Shown here piece by piece: positions 7,522-17,135 of a stretch of DNA of 64,000 bases. Source of the stretch: Armatimonadota bacterium (lineage in GTDB: Bacteria > Armatimonadota > JADLDR01); assembly GCA_020846535.1 (NCBI GenBank), contig JADLDR010000033.1, positions 33,554 to 97,553 on the forward strand, written 5' to 3'. The position numbers were made by a program, and so were the translations under genes. Every line of letters begins with the position of its first letter. Within the stretch, counting starts at the first letter, position 1. The notes under the pieces are model-generated. The model was given only the letters and a program-made list of their open reading frames with translations. It searched no databases and was not told the origin of the DNA.

Positions 7522-8994
7522 ATGGAACAGCGCATCATCGGGATCGAAACGGAATTCGGGTGCATGATCCGGAGCAGCGGGGCCGGGACCGCGGAGCGCG
7601 TGGTGGAGGCGGTGAAGGATCACGCCTTCTACAAGCAGAGGCTGGGAACCATCGATCTTCATGCGCGGGATTATGCCTTCGAACCGGCGCGTTCCGGCGG
7701 TTTTCTGCTGAACGGTGGCAGGCTCTACATCGATGCAGTGGGCGACCATGAGGAATACGCCACCCCGGAATGCACGCGCTTTCTCGATGTGGTGGCCTAC
7801 CACAAGGCAGGCTTGCTCCTGCTCCAAAGCATCCTGGACGACCTGGACCTGACCGACAAGGTGAGTTTCCACAACAACAGCGTGGATCACTTCGGGGGCC
7901 ACACTTTTGGCTGCCACGAGAATTATCTGGTCGATCTGGAGCATTACTACTGGCGGGAATCGCTGGCCCTGCTGCTGCCCTTCCTGGTGACCCGCCAGAT
8001 CTACGCCGGTGTGGGCCGGGTCGGGGGGCACAAGCTCAATTACAACGATTTCCGCAACAACATCATGGATGTCGGCGACCATGAGGTCGATTACGTCTGG
8101 GTTTCCAACTTCTACGGGGTGGAGATCGATAAATCGGTGGATTTCCAGCTCTCCCAGCGGGCAGACCATATCGTGAATGCCGTTTCCTCCCGCGTGCGCT
8201 TCAACCGGGCCATCATCAACCCCAAGCAGGACAGCTATTATAACTTTTCCAACCGCCAGCGCCTCCATATCCTGTACGGCGAGGCCAATATGTGCGAGTA
8301 CGCCACCTTCCTGAAGGTGGGAACTACCTCTCTGGTACTCGATCTGATCGAGATGGGCTGCCTGCCGCGGGAGGTGGAGATCGCCGAGCCGGTTCATAAC
8401 CTGAAGGCCATCTCCCGCGATTCCTCCTGGCGCTGGCCCGTGCGCCGGAAGGACGGCACCACCATCGGCGCGGTCGATCTCCAGCGGATCTACCTGAAAT
8501 ACGCCAAAGAATACCTGACCGGCAAGGACGAACAGACCGACCGGGTACTCGTCGAGTGGGAGAATACCTTGAACCTGCTCGAATCCGACCCGATGGCCCT
8601 CGCTGACCGGCTGGACTGGGTCGCCAAACGCAAGCTCTATGAGGAGTACATCGAATCCGAGGGCGTCTCCTGGCAGGACGATATCCTCCAGAGCCTTGAC
8701 CTGGAATACCACAACATCAACCCGCGGGACAGCCTCTATTTCGGCCTGGAGGAAATGGAAGCTGTCCAGCGGATTGTCCCCGAGGAGACGCTCCAGGCCG
8801 CCGTCCGGACTCCGCCTGACAACACCCGCGCCCGCGGCAGGAGCTATGTTATCCAGAAGCTCCTGGAAAGCAAATCGCGCCGCTATGTGGTGGACTGGGA
8901 TTTCGTCTATGTGGACGAAAAACGCCAGCTTCCCCTGAAAGACCCCTTCGAAACTTACCAGGAAGAAGCCGCCCGCTTTGCGCGGAGTTTGTAG
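7522..8994 (+). CDS. pafA: PafA: UBact/Pup ligase
   Basis: The ligase that uses ATP to phosphorylate the C-terminal glutamate of UBact and joins it to substrate lysines. It has 490 residues from ATG 7522, with GAGG four bases upstream. The frame extends further upstream through a repeat element, but that part is not protein-like; ATG 7507 is possible but has no ribosome-binding site. It begins MEQRIIGIETEFG, with the ETEFG metal-binding motif, and the catalytic base is D71 in RLYIDAVGDHEEYATPE. It lacks the Dop-loop: only about ten residues separate HARDY from the FLLNGGRLY strand. The long C-terminal domain matches Dop upstream, including ESDPMALADRLDWVAKR in both. Confidence 0.94.
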   Translation: MEQRIIGIETEFGCMIRSSGAGTAERVVEAVKDHAFYKQRLGTIDLHARDYAFEPARSGGFLLNGGRLYIDAVGDHEEYATPECTRFLDVVAYHKAGLLLLQSILDDLDLTDKVSFHNNSVDHFGGHTFGCHENYLVDLEHYYWRESLALLLPFLVTRQIYAGVGRVGGHKLNYNDFRNNIMDVGDHEVDYVWVSNFYGVEIDKSVDFQLSQRADHIVNAVSSRVRFNRAIINPKQDSYYNFSNRQRLHILYGEANMCEYATFLKVGTTSLVLDLIEMGCLPREVEIAEPVHNLKAISRDSSWRWPVRRKDGTTIGAVDLQRIYLKYAKEYLTGKDEQTDRVLVEWENTLNLLESDPMALADRLDWVAKRKLYEEYIESEGVSWQDDILQSLDLEYHNINPRDSLYFGLEEMEAVQRIVPEETLQAAVRTPPDNTRARGRSYVIQKLLESKSRRYVVDWDFVYVDEKRQLPLKDPFETYQEEAARFARSL

Positions 8995-9059
8995 ATATCC
9001 AGGGCTGTCACATGCGAATATGTGCGGGGTGAGCGGTAGCCCATTCACCATCGATCCCC

Positions 9060-9310
9060 ATAGCGATCCAGATCAGGATGCCTGTTATGCAGGGGCGAGG
9101 TACGGGACTTTGAGAGATGGTTACCTAACCCCCCGGCCCCCTGCCCGAAACGGGAAGGGGGAGTGGATGGCATCGTCAAGCACCATAGAGTCTCCCCCTC
9201 TCCCCGGAGGCGCTCCGGCGCATCCCCTGGGTTTCGGGGAGAGGGGCCAGGGGAGAGAGGTCACCCCGCCTCCACGAACGGAGGATCTTTTACCTGATCT
9301 GGATAGCTAT
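9060..9310. mobile_element. MITE-like element, copy B
   Basis: Exactly 251 bp, the same length as copy A, with inverted ends ATAGCGATCCAGATCAGG (9060-9077) and CCTGATCTGGATAGCTAT (9293-9310). It shares the internal CCTAACCCCCCGGCCCCCT block and the GGGGAGAGAGGTCACC block. It is flanked by a direct repeat of at least 21 bp (9039-9059 and 9312-9332) beginning GCCCATTCACC, which looks like a target-site duplication. It lies between the ends of pafA and a convergent pseudogene, whose stop codon it touches. Confidence 0.8.
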
Positions 9311-9331
9311 GGCCCATTCACCATCGATCCC

Positions 9332-10796
9332 CTATTGCCTCTCCTTACCGCCCGGTCCGGTCTTCACCAGAAGCAGGGCATCCAGCCAGCCTGCCGGAAG
9401 CGCCAGAGATTGTTCCGTTTCCGGCTGCCAATCGCCGATGGCCGTTTTCTTGCCGGTCTGAGGATCGACCCAGGAGGCACGGGCGGGACCGGCCAAGCCT
9501 TTCAGCCGGAAGGTTGCAGGGGCCATGTCGGATAAATAAGCCAGAAGGCAGTCGCCCTTCACGGAGCGCATGGCTGCCGGGTGTCGGCTGCCGGAAAGAA
9601 GATCCGGGGCCGGTTCCATCTCCCACCATCGGAGCGATTTGTAGAAGCAAACCAGCGCGGAAAGGCGCTTCGCTCCCGGTGAATGGAGAGCGGTTTTCCA
9701 GTCCTCAATTCCTTCCTCGCGGTAAGAGCCGAAATTCCAGGTATCGGTGTTGCCGTAGGTGTGGTGCCAGGTAGGACCAGCAGGCTTGCTGACGGATTTT
9801 GAGGGCATTGATGGGCCAGATGGAATACTGCGCCCCGTCTTCATAAGAACCCTCGCCAAGTCCTGTCGGCTTGGCAGGGGAGAGGGCATAATCCTGGCTG
9901 ATCTTCGGGTAGATGCCCTCTTCCTGTCCCCAGACCTGGATCATGTTGAAATCGAGCCAGGGAGCCTGATGAAGCGACTGGGAAGAAGAATTGTTTCCCG
10001 TTGATGTGGTAGGTCATCAGCGCCCGCCCGTAGTCTTCGGAGCCGGACATCCCGACCGCTATCCCGCGGGCCACCGTATTCCCGACAGCCCGCTTCTCTT
10101 CCGTGTCGGGAGTATTGTCTCCTCCCAGAATCCAGAGAAGATGGGACTGGTGGCGGTAGCGCCTGCTGAGAAAGAGGCCATAGCTTTCCGCATTCCGGGG
10201 CGTCATATATTTATAGCCGTCCCCATTGTAGCCTACGAACAGAGGCAGTAATCCGAGGATCAGCCCGTGCGCCCTGGCCCGGCTGATGATATAATCCGCA
10301 TGATCCCAGTAGTCATAATCGGACTGGTTCCGGGGAGACTGCCCGGGTTCGATAACCGGGCGGGACGGGTTGCCTTCCAGGAAAGCTTTGTCACCGTAGG
10401 CATTGGGAATCAGCGTTCCCCCGACCCGTTCTTCTCCCATCACGATAGCCGCCTGGATGATCGTGAAGCCCTGGCGGGCGCGGGTTTTCAGATAGAGGCC
10501 CGCCTCCTCGCGGGTCGGTATCTGGAATAGAAGCCAGGCGGTATCCCCCAGCCAGAAGAAAGGCTTCCCGTTTCGTTGTGCCAGATAGCGCCCGTTCGCG
10601 CTGACGCGCAGGGAGGAACCTGCCCGCTGGGAGGCGCTCCCTTGTCCGGCCTGCGCGGGCAGGTCAGGATTCCTCCCGCCAGACAAACCATCATGAGCAT
10701 GAGGAGGCACAGTAGAAAGCCGCGATGTGTTTGCACAGAATCCGTAAAAGCGAACGGTGCCAATGGCAACATGGTTTCCCTCCCGAACCTCGACAT
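9332..10796 (-). pseudogene. Frameshifted DUF4038 (apiosidase-like) glycosidase
   Basis: Read on the minus strand this is a secreted glycoside hydrolase split over three frames. A signal-peptide segment (GFLLCLLMLMMVCLAGG) occupies one frame. A frame change near 10610-10640 leads to the DUF4038 domain (FFWLGDTAWLLF, then SHLLWILGGDNTP). A second change near 9985 leads into DFNMIQVWGQEEG. A third near 9770-9785 leads to WHHTYGNTDTWNFGSY and a C-terminal beta domain like those C-terminal to DUF4038. At least three indels in one gene, with all neighbours intact, argue for decay rather than sequencing error. A MITE-like element adjoins its 3' end. Confidence 0.8.
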
Positions 10797-10874
10797 GTGG
10801 CTGCTATTCGCGGTTTGGGTGGGATTTTCTTTGGGAAGCGCATGATCTGGCTGTAAGCCGGGCGGTAGCTTTGC

Positions 10875-11861
10875 TTATGGCGATGAGCGGTCTTTCCCAT
10901 CGGGCTTTGCCAGAAAATAAGCCGCATTGTTCGTGGGGAAGTCCCTTCCTGCCATTCGATAGGGCTGCTCGGAATCCGGTCGGTAGCCCGGAGGATTGAG
11001 GACGATGAAGCGGGCATCGGGATCGGAGTCGTAACCGGATGCGCTCGCAACGGGACAGGCGAATCGAAAGCTGTTTTTTGCCATATAGACCTGATAGAAC
11101 TCATCATAGGAGGCACAGGGAATCCCGCCGCAGAACATCGGGGCTGCCATCTCTCTGGCGATGGGGCGCATGGCTGGAGCCTTGCCTGTACGGAATATTG
11201 ATCGGGCCTCCAGGATGTTCAAAATGGTCCCGTCCGCGCCCATAAAAAAGGTATTATGAGACGGATCGACGCTGAGCCATTTCCCGAGCGAGCGGGCGTA
11301 AACAAGGACGATCACATGGCAGTCTCCGTCGTATGCAGCGGGCAGGCAGGTGATATAGCGGGCGAAGAAACCCATCGACAGAAAGGCCTCATCGAGGACG
11401 ATGGCCTTCAGCGCACAATTGACTGGCTGCCCGAAGCGAAGGATCGTCAGGGCGTCGCGCTTGGCAGGGCCAGGAGAGCCGCCGTCATATTCCATGGCAT
11501 CATAGGCCCATTGCAGAAGCTTCAGGATGGTGTCGAGTTCTGAAAGACCGGCGCACATTCGCGCCAGCCCGTAGTCTTCGCGTAGTTCAGCCAGAGACGG
11601 CGCTTCGGGTGGCATATACGACCATGGCGGCAGCTTTTCATCCTCAGCGGCGCTGGCTGGAAAGCCGGGATAGCCCGCCAGGGCGGATATGTAAGGCGTA
11701 GTGTTCAGATCCACGGAGCTTTCTCCTCGAGGAATGCGAAGATATCGTAGGGGGCTTCGGTTGGCCGAAATAGAAAGGCAGAGACGAACCTTGCTGTCCG
11801 TCTCGGAGAACCGGCATCCGGCAATCAGGGTGATCTCAAGCTCACCTTCGATCAAGCCCAT
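10875..11861 (-). CDS. Transglutaminase-like superfamily protein
   Basis: A 328-residue protein with a transglutaminase-like core: CALKAIVLDEAFLSMGF (catalytic Cys), then DGDCHVIVLVYA (His) and KWLSVDPSHNTFFMG (Asp). The order and spacing of Cys-His-Asp fit microbial transglutaminase-like cysteine peptidases. No signal peptide is visible at the annotated ATG, which also lacks a clear ribosome-binding site, so the true start may differ. It begins 21 bases after the PPK2 stop and is probably co-transcribed with it. The substrate cannot be told from sequence. Confidence 0.7.
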   Translation of the reverse strand: MGLIEGELEITLIAGCRFSETDSKVRLCLSISANRSPLRYLRIPRGESSVDLNTTPYISALAGYPGFPASAAEDEKLPPWSYMPPEAPSLAELREDYGLARMCAGLSELDTILKLLQWAYDAMEYDGGSPGPAKRDALTILRFGQPVNCALKAIVLDEAFLSMGFFARYITCLPAAYDGDCHVIVLVYARSLGKWLSVDPSHNTFFMGADGTILNILEARSIFRTGKAPAMRPIAREMAAPMFCGGIPCASYDEFYQVYMAKNSFRFACPVASASGYDSDPDARFIVLNPPGYRPDSEQPYRMAGRDFPTNNAAYFLAKPDGKDRSSP

Positions 11862-11882
11862 CGGGTAGTAATGCCAGACTGC

Positions 11883-12734
11883 TTATCGCGCCTTTGGCAC
11901 ATCGCCATAATAGTCCGGCACCAGTGAATGCGCCCGGCGCGGCGGACGGTGGTAATTTTGGTCTTCGGGCGGGCGAGGGATGAGCCGGATCGGGTCCGGG
12001 ACGGCATCCTCGTAGGGGATGTGTTCGAGAATGTGGCGGATGCAGTTCAGCCTGGCCCGCCGCTTGTCATCGGCTTCTACCTGATACCATCGGGCTTCCG
12101 GGATGTCCGTATGCTCGAACATCAGGTCCTTGGCTTTAGAGAAGTCCACCCATTTGGCACGGGCCTGAATATCGATGTCGCTGAGCTTCCACCGCTTCAG
12201 CGGGTTCCGGGCGCGTTCCTGGAAGCGGCGCTCCTGCTCCGAATCGCTGACCGACAGCCAGTATTTGAGAAGGAGGATTCCGGAGCGCACCAGCATCCGC
12301 TCGAACTCAGGACAGGAGGCCAGGAACTCCCAGTATTCCTCATTGGTGCAGAACCCCATCACCCGCTCGACCACCGCCCGGTTGTACCAGCTCCGGTCAA
12401 AGACAAGAATCTCGCCCGCCGCCGGCAGATGGGCCACGTACCGCTGGAAGTACCACTGCGTGCGCTCCACATCCGAGGGCTTGGCGAGGGCCACCAGGCG
12501 GATTCCGCGGGGGTTGAGGGGCTCGATGATCCGCTTGATCACCCCGCCCTTCCCGGCAGCGTCCCTGCCCTCAAAGCACAGCGCCACCCGGCAGCCGGAT
12601 TGCTTCACCCAATACTGCATTTTCACCAGCTCGGTATGCAGCCGGGCCAGCTCGCTTTTATAGAAGCTGCCGTCCAGCCACGGTTCGGCGTGTTTGCAGC
12701 CGTCTTCATGTTCCTTTTTATGCCGCTTCTCCAT
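11883..12734 (-). CDS. ppk2: Polyphosphate kinase 2
   Basis: PPK2 transfers phosphate between inorganic polyphosphate and nucleotides in the cytosol. The start at 12734 (MEKRHKK) is preferred over the ATG six codons upstream because GGGAGAGG is correctly spaced before it; this gives 283 residues. Diagnostic motifs are EGRDAAGKGG (Walker A), the lid-module FDRSWYNRAVVERVMGF, and RNPLKRWKLSDID. It is of class I length with a C-terminal Arg/Pro-rich tail. The transglutaminase-like gene follows closely. Confidence 0.92.
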   Translation of the reverse strand: MEKRHKKEHEDGCKHAEPWLDGSFYKSELARLHTELVKMQYWVKQSGCRVALCFEGRDAAGKGGVIKRIIEPLNPRGIRLVALAKPSDVERTQWYFQRYVAHLPAAGEILVFDRSWYNRAVVERVMGFCTNEEYWEFLASCPEFERMLVRSGILLLKYWLSVSDSEQERRFQERARNPLKRWKLSDIDIQARAKWVDFSKAKDLMFEHTDIPEARWYQVEADDKRRARLNCIRHILEHIPYEDAVPDPIRLIPRPPEDQNYHRPPRRAHSLVPDYYGDVPKAR

Positions 12735-12825
12735 TGCCAACACCTCTCCCATAATGCGGCGGAAGATATGCGAAAGATCCGTTGACAGAGATTTATTGTT
12801 ATTATGGAAGATGCCGGGCGGCTCT

Positions 12826-13827
12826 TTACTGCCTGGCGGGGTCGATTCCCCAGCAGGATTTCGTGATGCGCTCCCAGCGTTTCAGCAGGGAACGGCGGTC
12901 GCCCCTGTCCCAGAGGATGACGCCTTCCTGCACGGCGCGGCCTCCGGGCGCGAGTTCCGCTATAGTCCTGGATTCGCTATGGATGCAGCGCAGGATGGGG
13001 TCGTTGTTGTTGAACAGGTGCTTGAAATTCCGCTGCCCGATTCCCACTGATCCGGCCCTGCTGAATCCCTCGACAATGATCAGGGGATGATCGGCCTCTT
13101 CGCGAAGCTGGGCGGATGGGAAGTCCGTGTATTTGATGATCGCCCGTTCCGGCCTTGATCCGTGGCGGACAAAAATAGCCCGCCGGGGATCGGGGGACTC
13201 CTGCCGATCTTCCAGGTCGGTTGTCCGCCAGCGCCCGTCGAGTTTGGCCCAGATGCGCTCCCCGAAGATGGAGATGAACTGCGGCGCATCCACCAGATGA
13301 AAACAGGTCTGCGTGTCCAGCCCGCGCAGCGTTTCACTGGAGGTGTTATGAAAGGCGCGGGTGATCCAGAGGCAGTTGTTCTGCGGGTCGGGGGTCAGCG
13401 TTGCGGTAAGCTCGAAGCGTTCGAGGGCAATCCGCCAGGCCATCGCCCCGTCGGCATTCAGCGACCACTTCTGCGTGATGTCGCCCTCGGAGTTCCAGTT
13501 ATACCAGGCCAGCCGCTGGCCCTCGTAAACCGTTTCGGGAAGCCACAGGCTGAAGCGGTTGCCGGGAAAGTCGCGATGCTGGATGGTCAGGGTGGTGACA
13601 GGCCGGGGCCGGTGCGCTTCATAAGGCCGATCCACGGCCCGGATGGTGAAAACCGAATCCCGATAGAGCAGCGTCGGCTCCGAGCCGATAGTGCGTGGCT
13701 CTTTAGGCAGGGCCGGAAGGCTCTCAGCGCACACCGAGACAGCCGATTTCGCCAGAAAGCCGATCCCGGCCAGAAGAAACACCCCGGCCCAGGGGATTCG
13801 CCATGAACAACCGGATTTATCCGCCAT
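12826..13827 (-). CDS. Secreted protein of unknown function
   Basis: A 333-residue protein with an N-terminal signal segment (WAGVFLLAGIGFLAKSA). The mature part is rich in beta strands and aromatics (RFSLWLPETVYEG, LAWYNWNSEGDITQKW, LWITRAFHNTSSETLRGLDTQ), suggesting a beta-sandwich or supersandwich as in sugar-binding or polysaccharide-processing proteins. No catalytic motif was recognised. The ribosome-binding site is weak. It lies upstream of ppk2 on the same strand with a gap of about 90 bases. Confidence 0.6.
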   Translation of the reverse strand: MADKSGCSWRIPWAGVFLLAGIGFLAKSAVSVCAESLPALPKEPRTIGSEPTLLYRDSVFTIRAVDRPYEAHRPRPVTTLTIQHRDFPGNRFSLWLPETVYEGQRLAWYNWNSEGDITQKWSLNADGAMAWRIALERFELTATLTPDPQNNCLWITRAFHNTSSETLRGLDTQTCFHLVDAPQFISIFGERIWAKLDGRWRTTDLEDRQESPDPRRAIFVRHGSRPERAIIKYTDFPSAQLREEADHPLIIVEGFSRAGSVGIGQRNFKHLFNNNDPILRCIHSESRTIAELAPGGRAVQEGVILWDRGDRRSLLKRWERITKSCWGIDPARQ

Positions 13828-14032
13828 TGTAGGGGCCTTTCGTTAAGGTAGTTGGGCGGCTCATCGGGTCACTCCATCGATACCAGGATAAGGAATGTTC
13901 GCATGGGATCTGGAGCCGGGCCGTAAACGACCCATCCGATGGCAACCGCTGCCAAGATCTTATCTTGATGCTATGGGGCGGGCTGTCCGACAATCTCTCC
14001 CCTCCTAATAACGTTCAGCCCGGTGGCCCTGT

Positions 14033-14401
14033 TCAGGGATGGTATTTCGTCGGATCAATGCCGTAGGAATGGATCAGTATCTTATCCATCGCTTCGAGCA
14101 TCCAGTCGATGGCCCCTTCGGTATCGAGCCAGAGGATGCCAGAGTGGAAAACGTAATGGATCGCCTCGCTGGCGTCACCGAAGCCTATCTGGGACGGCGG
14201 GCGTTTGGGCAGGGGTTCCTGACCCAGCAGATACACCGGAACGTAGGGATGGGCCTCCAGGGCGTTTTTGAGATGATGGTTGGATTTTCGCCCGACCCCG
14301 TGCCTCCGGAAGAGCCAGAGGGCCTGATCGTAAAGCCTGGAAGCGGCGGCATCCTGGCAGTAGCTTTTGAAGAGCTTCTCCAGGGCCGCATGATCTTCCA
14401 C
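14033..14401 (-). pseudogene. C-terminal fragment of a TPR/ST7-like protein
   Basis: 122 residues from a GTG. The DHAALEKLFKSY start, the LKNALEAHPYVPVYLLG TPR-like helix pair and IGFGDASEAIHYV resemble the C-terminal part of longer ST7-like tetratricopeptide proteins. The frame remains open upstream for about 35 codons (to a TAG near 14505) but has no ATG and no ribosome-binding site, and the N-terminal two thirds expected of the family are absent. It is probably a remnant. The assignment rests on motif memory and is moderate. Confidence 0.45.
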
Positions 14402-14539
14402 ATCATTTTCTCCATAGCCCGCGGATTCATCATCATGGGCGAGCCTCCTGCCGGCGGTTTGGGCGCGACGCCGCGTTTTCTATGGGGCGGATTGCGTTGC
14501 ATGAGGAAGCTCCTTATAAAAATCTGCTGAAGCTGCCGG

Positions 14540-15577
14540 CTACGGATTGACCACGGCCTTCAGTCCGGCCCGGCTCTCGGCAGCCTGAAAAGCCGGTAGG
14601 ATATCGTCGAGCGGGAAGCGGTGGGTGATCAGTTCTTTGGCCCGGATGTGGCCCGATGCCAGGAGCGCCAGGGCTGCCCGGTGCTGGCGGGGGATCGCCC
14701 CGTGGCAGCCGTGCAGGTAGGCTTCCTTGTAGTGGAGCAGGTTGCTGTCCACCTCGATTTTTCGCGTTCCTTTGGGCAGCCCTCCGAAGAGGTTGACGCG
14801 GCCCCGGAAGCGGACCATCTCCATCGCCTGCTCCTGAGCCTCCGGGGATCCGCAGGCGGTCAGGACGATATCCGCGCCCTCCCCGCCGGTTTCCTCCCGC
14901 ACCCGCTCCGCCGGGTCTTCGTCCTGGCTGGAAATGACCGCATCGGCCCCGAAGCGCCGGGCCATCTCCAGCCGCCCGCGGGAACGCTGGACGATCAACA
15001 CTTTGGTGGCCCCGAACGATTTTGCAAGCTGAGCCAGCATCAGGCCAATCGGCCCGGCCCCGATAACCACAATGCTCTCGCCCGCCTGGAAGTGGGAGGT
15101 TTCCAGCCCGTTGATGCAGCAGGCTAGCGGCTCGGCGAGGGCGGCCTCGTCCCACCCCAGGGAATCGGGGATAGGGTTTACCGCGCCGTGCCGGACCGTG
15201 AGAGAGTTGATCGGCAGGTATTCGGCGAAGCCGCCGGGGAACTGGTAGCCGATGGCGTAATTGATGGGGCAACAGTTGCCGATGCCGCGCTTGCAGAACT
15301 CGCATTCCCCGCAGGCCACATCGCCCGCCGTGGCGATCCGGTCGCCGACCTCGAATCCGGCCAAGCCTTCACCGACCTCCACCACCTCTCCGGAGACCTC
15401 GTGACCCACCACCTGCGGAAACATCACGCGCGGGCTGCCGTAATGAAAGATGCGGATATCCGAGCCGCAGATCGTGCAGGCCCGCACCCGCAGCACAAGG
15501 CCCCCCGGCTCCGCGCGAGGCGTCTCCACCTCGCGCACCGTCATCTTCTCGATCCCTTCCAGCACTGCCGCTTTCAT
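14540..15577 (-). CDS. Zinc-dependent alcohol dehydrogenase (MDR family)
   Basis: 345 residues from ATG 15577 (MKAAVLEG). The frame extends 19 codons further, but that part is not family-like and lies in the leader. A medium-chain NAD(P)-dependent dehydrogenase of the sorbitol/threonine dehydrogenase type: catalytic zinc ligands in TICGSDIRIFHYG and GHEVSGEVVEVGEG, a structural-zinc lobe CGECEFCKRGIGNCC and the Rossmann motif GAGPIGLMLAQLAK. The substrate is unknown. A 97-bp repeat lies about 55 bases upstream, and the same repeat precedes the HisD-like gene behind it, hinting at shared control. Confidence 0.9.
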   Translation of the reverse strand: MKAAVLEGIEKMTVREVETPRAEPGGLVLRVRACTICGSDIRIFHYGSPRVMFPQVVGHEVSGEVVEVGEGLAGFEVGDRIATAGDVACGECEFCKRGIGNCCPINYAIGYQFPGGFAEYLPINSLTVRHGAVNPIPDSLGWDEAALAEPLACCINGLETSHFQAGESIVVIGAGPIGLMLAQLAKSFGATKVLIVQRSRGRLEMARRFGADAVISSQDEDPAERVREETGGEGADIVLTACGSPEAQEQAMEMVRFRGRVNLFGGLPKGTRKIEVDSNLLHYKEAYLHGCHGAIPRQHRAALALLASGHIRAKELITHRFPLDDILPAFQAAESRAGLKAVVNP

Positions 15578-15631
15578 ATCGGATCGGTTTCTCCTATTCT
15601 GCCAAATCTTCATGTGAAACATCGCCAGGCT

Positions 15632-15728
15632 CAATCCCTGCGGCTGCTCAGGCAGCGATTCCCTACCGGGTCACGTTCGCGCCTGAAGGCTCTGTCCGAG
15701 CCGACTGCGGTGCGCAATACGGGTCGCC
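15632..15728 (-). repeat. 97-bp leader repeat F, copy F1
   Basis: About 90 percent identical by eye to 17136-17232 and in the same orientation. On the minus strand it contains the hairpins GGCTC-GGACA-GAGCC and GCTGC-CTGA-GCAGC. It ends about 55 nt before the alcohol dehydrogenase start. The second hairpin is preserved in copy F2 as GTTGC/GCAGC by a G-U pair. Confidence 0.75.
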
Positions 15729-15792
15729 ACGAAGATACAGTGCTTGGGGATGGGCAACGGACACGGATCGGTGTTTCGCAGGAACAAACCGG

Positions 15793-17064
15793 TCAGCCCT
15801 GATCATAACGTCCTATCCTGACTCTGGCGGTGATTCCGTGTGCCAGCATATTCTCCAGAATGCACTGCCGTTCCGTCACCTCGCCCACCTCCCGGCTGGC
15901 CTCCGGCGTCATGCGCTGATAGGTGCAGGTCTTCAGGAACTTGCCGACCCAGACGCCCCCCGTGTAGCGCGCGGCCCGGCTGGTCGGGAGGATGTGGTTG
16001 GTGCCGATGGTTTTGTCGCCATAAGCGACCGTGGTCTCCTCTCCGATGAACAGAGAGCCGTAGTTCGTCAGATGCTGGTGAAAGTAGCCCGGGTCTTGCA
16101 CATGCAGCTCCAGGTGTTCCGGCGCATAGTCGTCGCTTAAGCGCACCGCTTCTTCCTGGCTTTCCGCCACACACACGCGGCCCTGGCCGCCCCAGGACAG
16201 GACCGCGATGTCTCGGGTCGGCAGCATACGCAACTGCTGCTCGACCTCGGCGATAGCCTTCCGGGCGAAGTCTTCGCTGAAGCAGATCAGGCAGAGACCG
16301 CTGTTGGGATCGTGTTCGGCCTGGCCCAACAGATCGCAGGCCACCAGCGCGGGATCCGCGCCTTCGTCGGCGATGACCAGGATTTCCGTGGGCCCCGCCA
16401 ACAGATCGATCCCGCACCGGCCAAAGAGCTGGCGCTTCGCCTCGACGACATACTGGTTGCCGGCACCGCAGAGGAGATCCACCGGCTGCGCCTCCCCGAT
16501 CCCGAAAGCCATCATCGCCAGGGCCGGGACCCCGCCCAGGACAAAGATGCGATCCGCCCCTGCTTTCTTGATGGCGTTGATCGTCGCGGGGTAATACCCC
16601 TGGCCCTTTACCGGCGGCGTGCAGGCCACCACCGTTCTCACGCCCGCCACTTTCGCCGGAATAATGCTCATCTGCGCCGAACCGAACATCGGATACCGGC
16701 CGCCGGGAATATAGGCACCGACCGCGTTCACCGGGATATGCCTGTGCCCCAGGATCACGCCCGGCCGGATCTCCACTTCCAGAGGTTTGAGCGTCTCGAA
16801 CTGAGCGGTGGCGAAGGCCCGGACATTGGCCTGGCAGTAATCGGTATCCTGGATGGCTTGCTCGGGCAGAGAGGCGATGGCCTGTTCGACCTGTTCATCG
16901 CTTAATTCGAAGCTGTCGGGATTCCATGCGTCGAACCGGGCGCTATACCGGCGAATCGCCTCCATCCCGTTCTGTTCCATATCCTTGAGCATTTCGGAAA
17001 CTACCTGCGCCGTATTCGCATCCTGTTCCAAAAGCCTGTGTCCGCCGTCTTTGATCAGCTTCAT
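15793..17064 (-). CDS. HisD-like (histidinol dehydrogenase family) dehydrogenase
   Basis: 423 residues with a good ribosome-binding site (AAGGAGAG). Family signatures: AYIPGGRYPMFGSAQM, the GAGNQYVVEAKRQLFG segment, DLLAGPTEILVIAD, zinc ligands in GQAEHDPNS, and YGDKTIGTNHILPT. HisD makes histidine from histidinol by a four-electron oxidation. Isolated HisD-like paralogues such as HpsN oxidise other alcohols, for example in sulfonate breakdown. No other his genes are nearby. The neighbour is an alcohol dehydrogenase with the same upstream repeat, so a two-step catabolic role is as likely as histidine synthesis. Confidence 0.85.
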   Translation of the reverse strand: MKLIKDGGHRLLEQDANTAQVVSEMLKDMEQNGMEAIRRYSARFDAWNPDSFELSDEQVEQAIASLPEQAIQDTDYCQANVRAFATAQFETLKPLEVEIRPGVILGHRHIPVNAVGAYIPGGRYPMFGSAQMSIIPAKVAGVRTVVACTPPVKGQGYYPATINAIKKAGADRIFVLGGVPALAMMAFGIGEAQPVDLLCGAGNQYVVEAKRQLFGRCGIDLLAGPTEILVIADEGADPALVACDLLGQAEHDPNSGLCLICFSEDFARKAIAEVEQQLRMLPTRDIAVLSWGGQGRVCVAESQEEAVRLSDDYAPEHLELHVQDPGYFHQHLTNYGSLFIGEETTVAYGDKTIGTNHILPTSRAARYTGGVWVGKFLKTCTYQRMTPEASREVGEVTERQCILENMLAHGITARVRIGRYDQG

Positions 17065-17135
17065 CCATCTCTCCTTATCGATCCTGGATGGCCCCTTTGA
17101 AATGCGGCATCCCTTTGTAACACGCCGCCAGGGCG

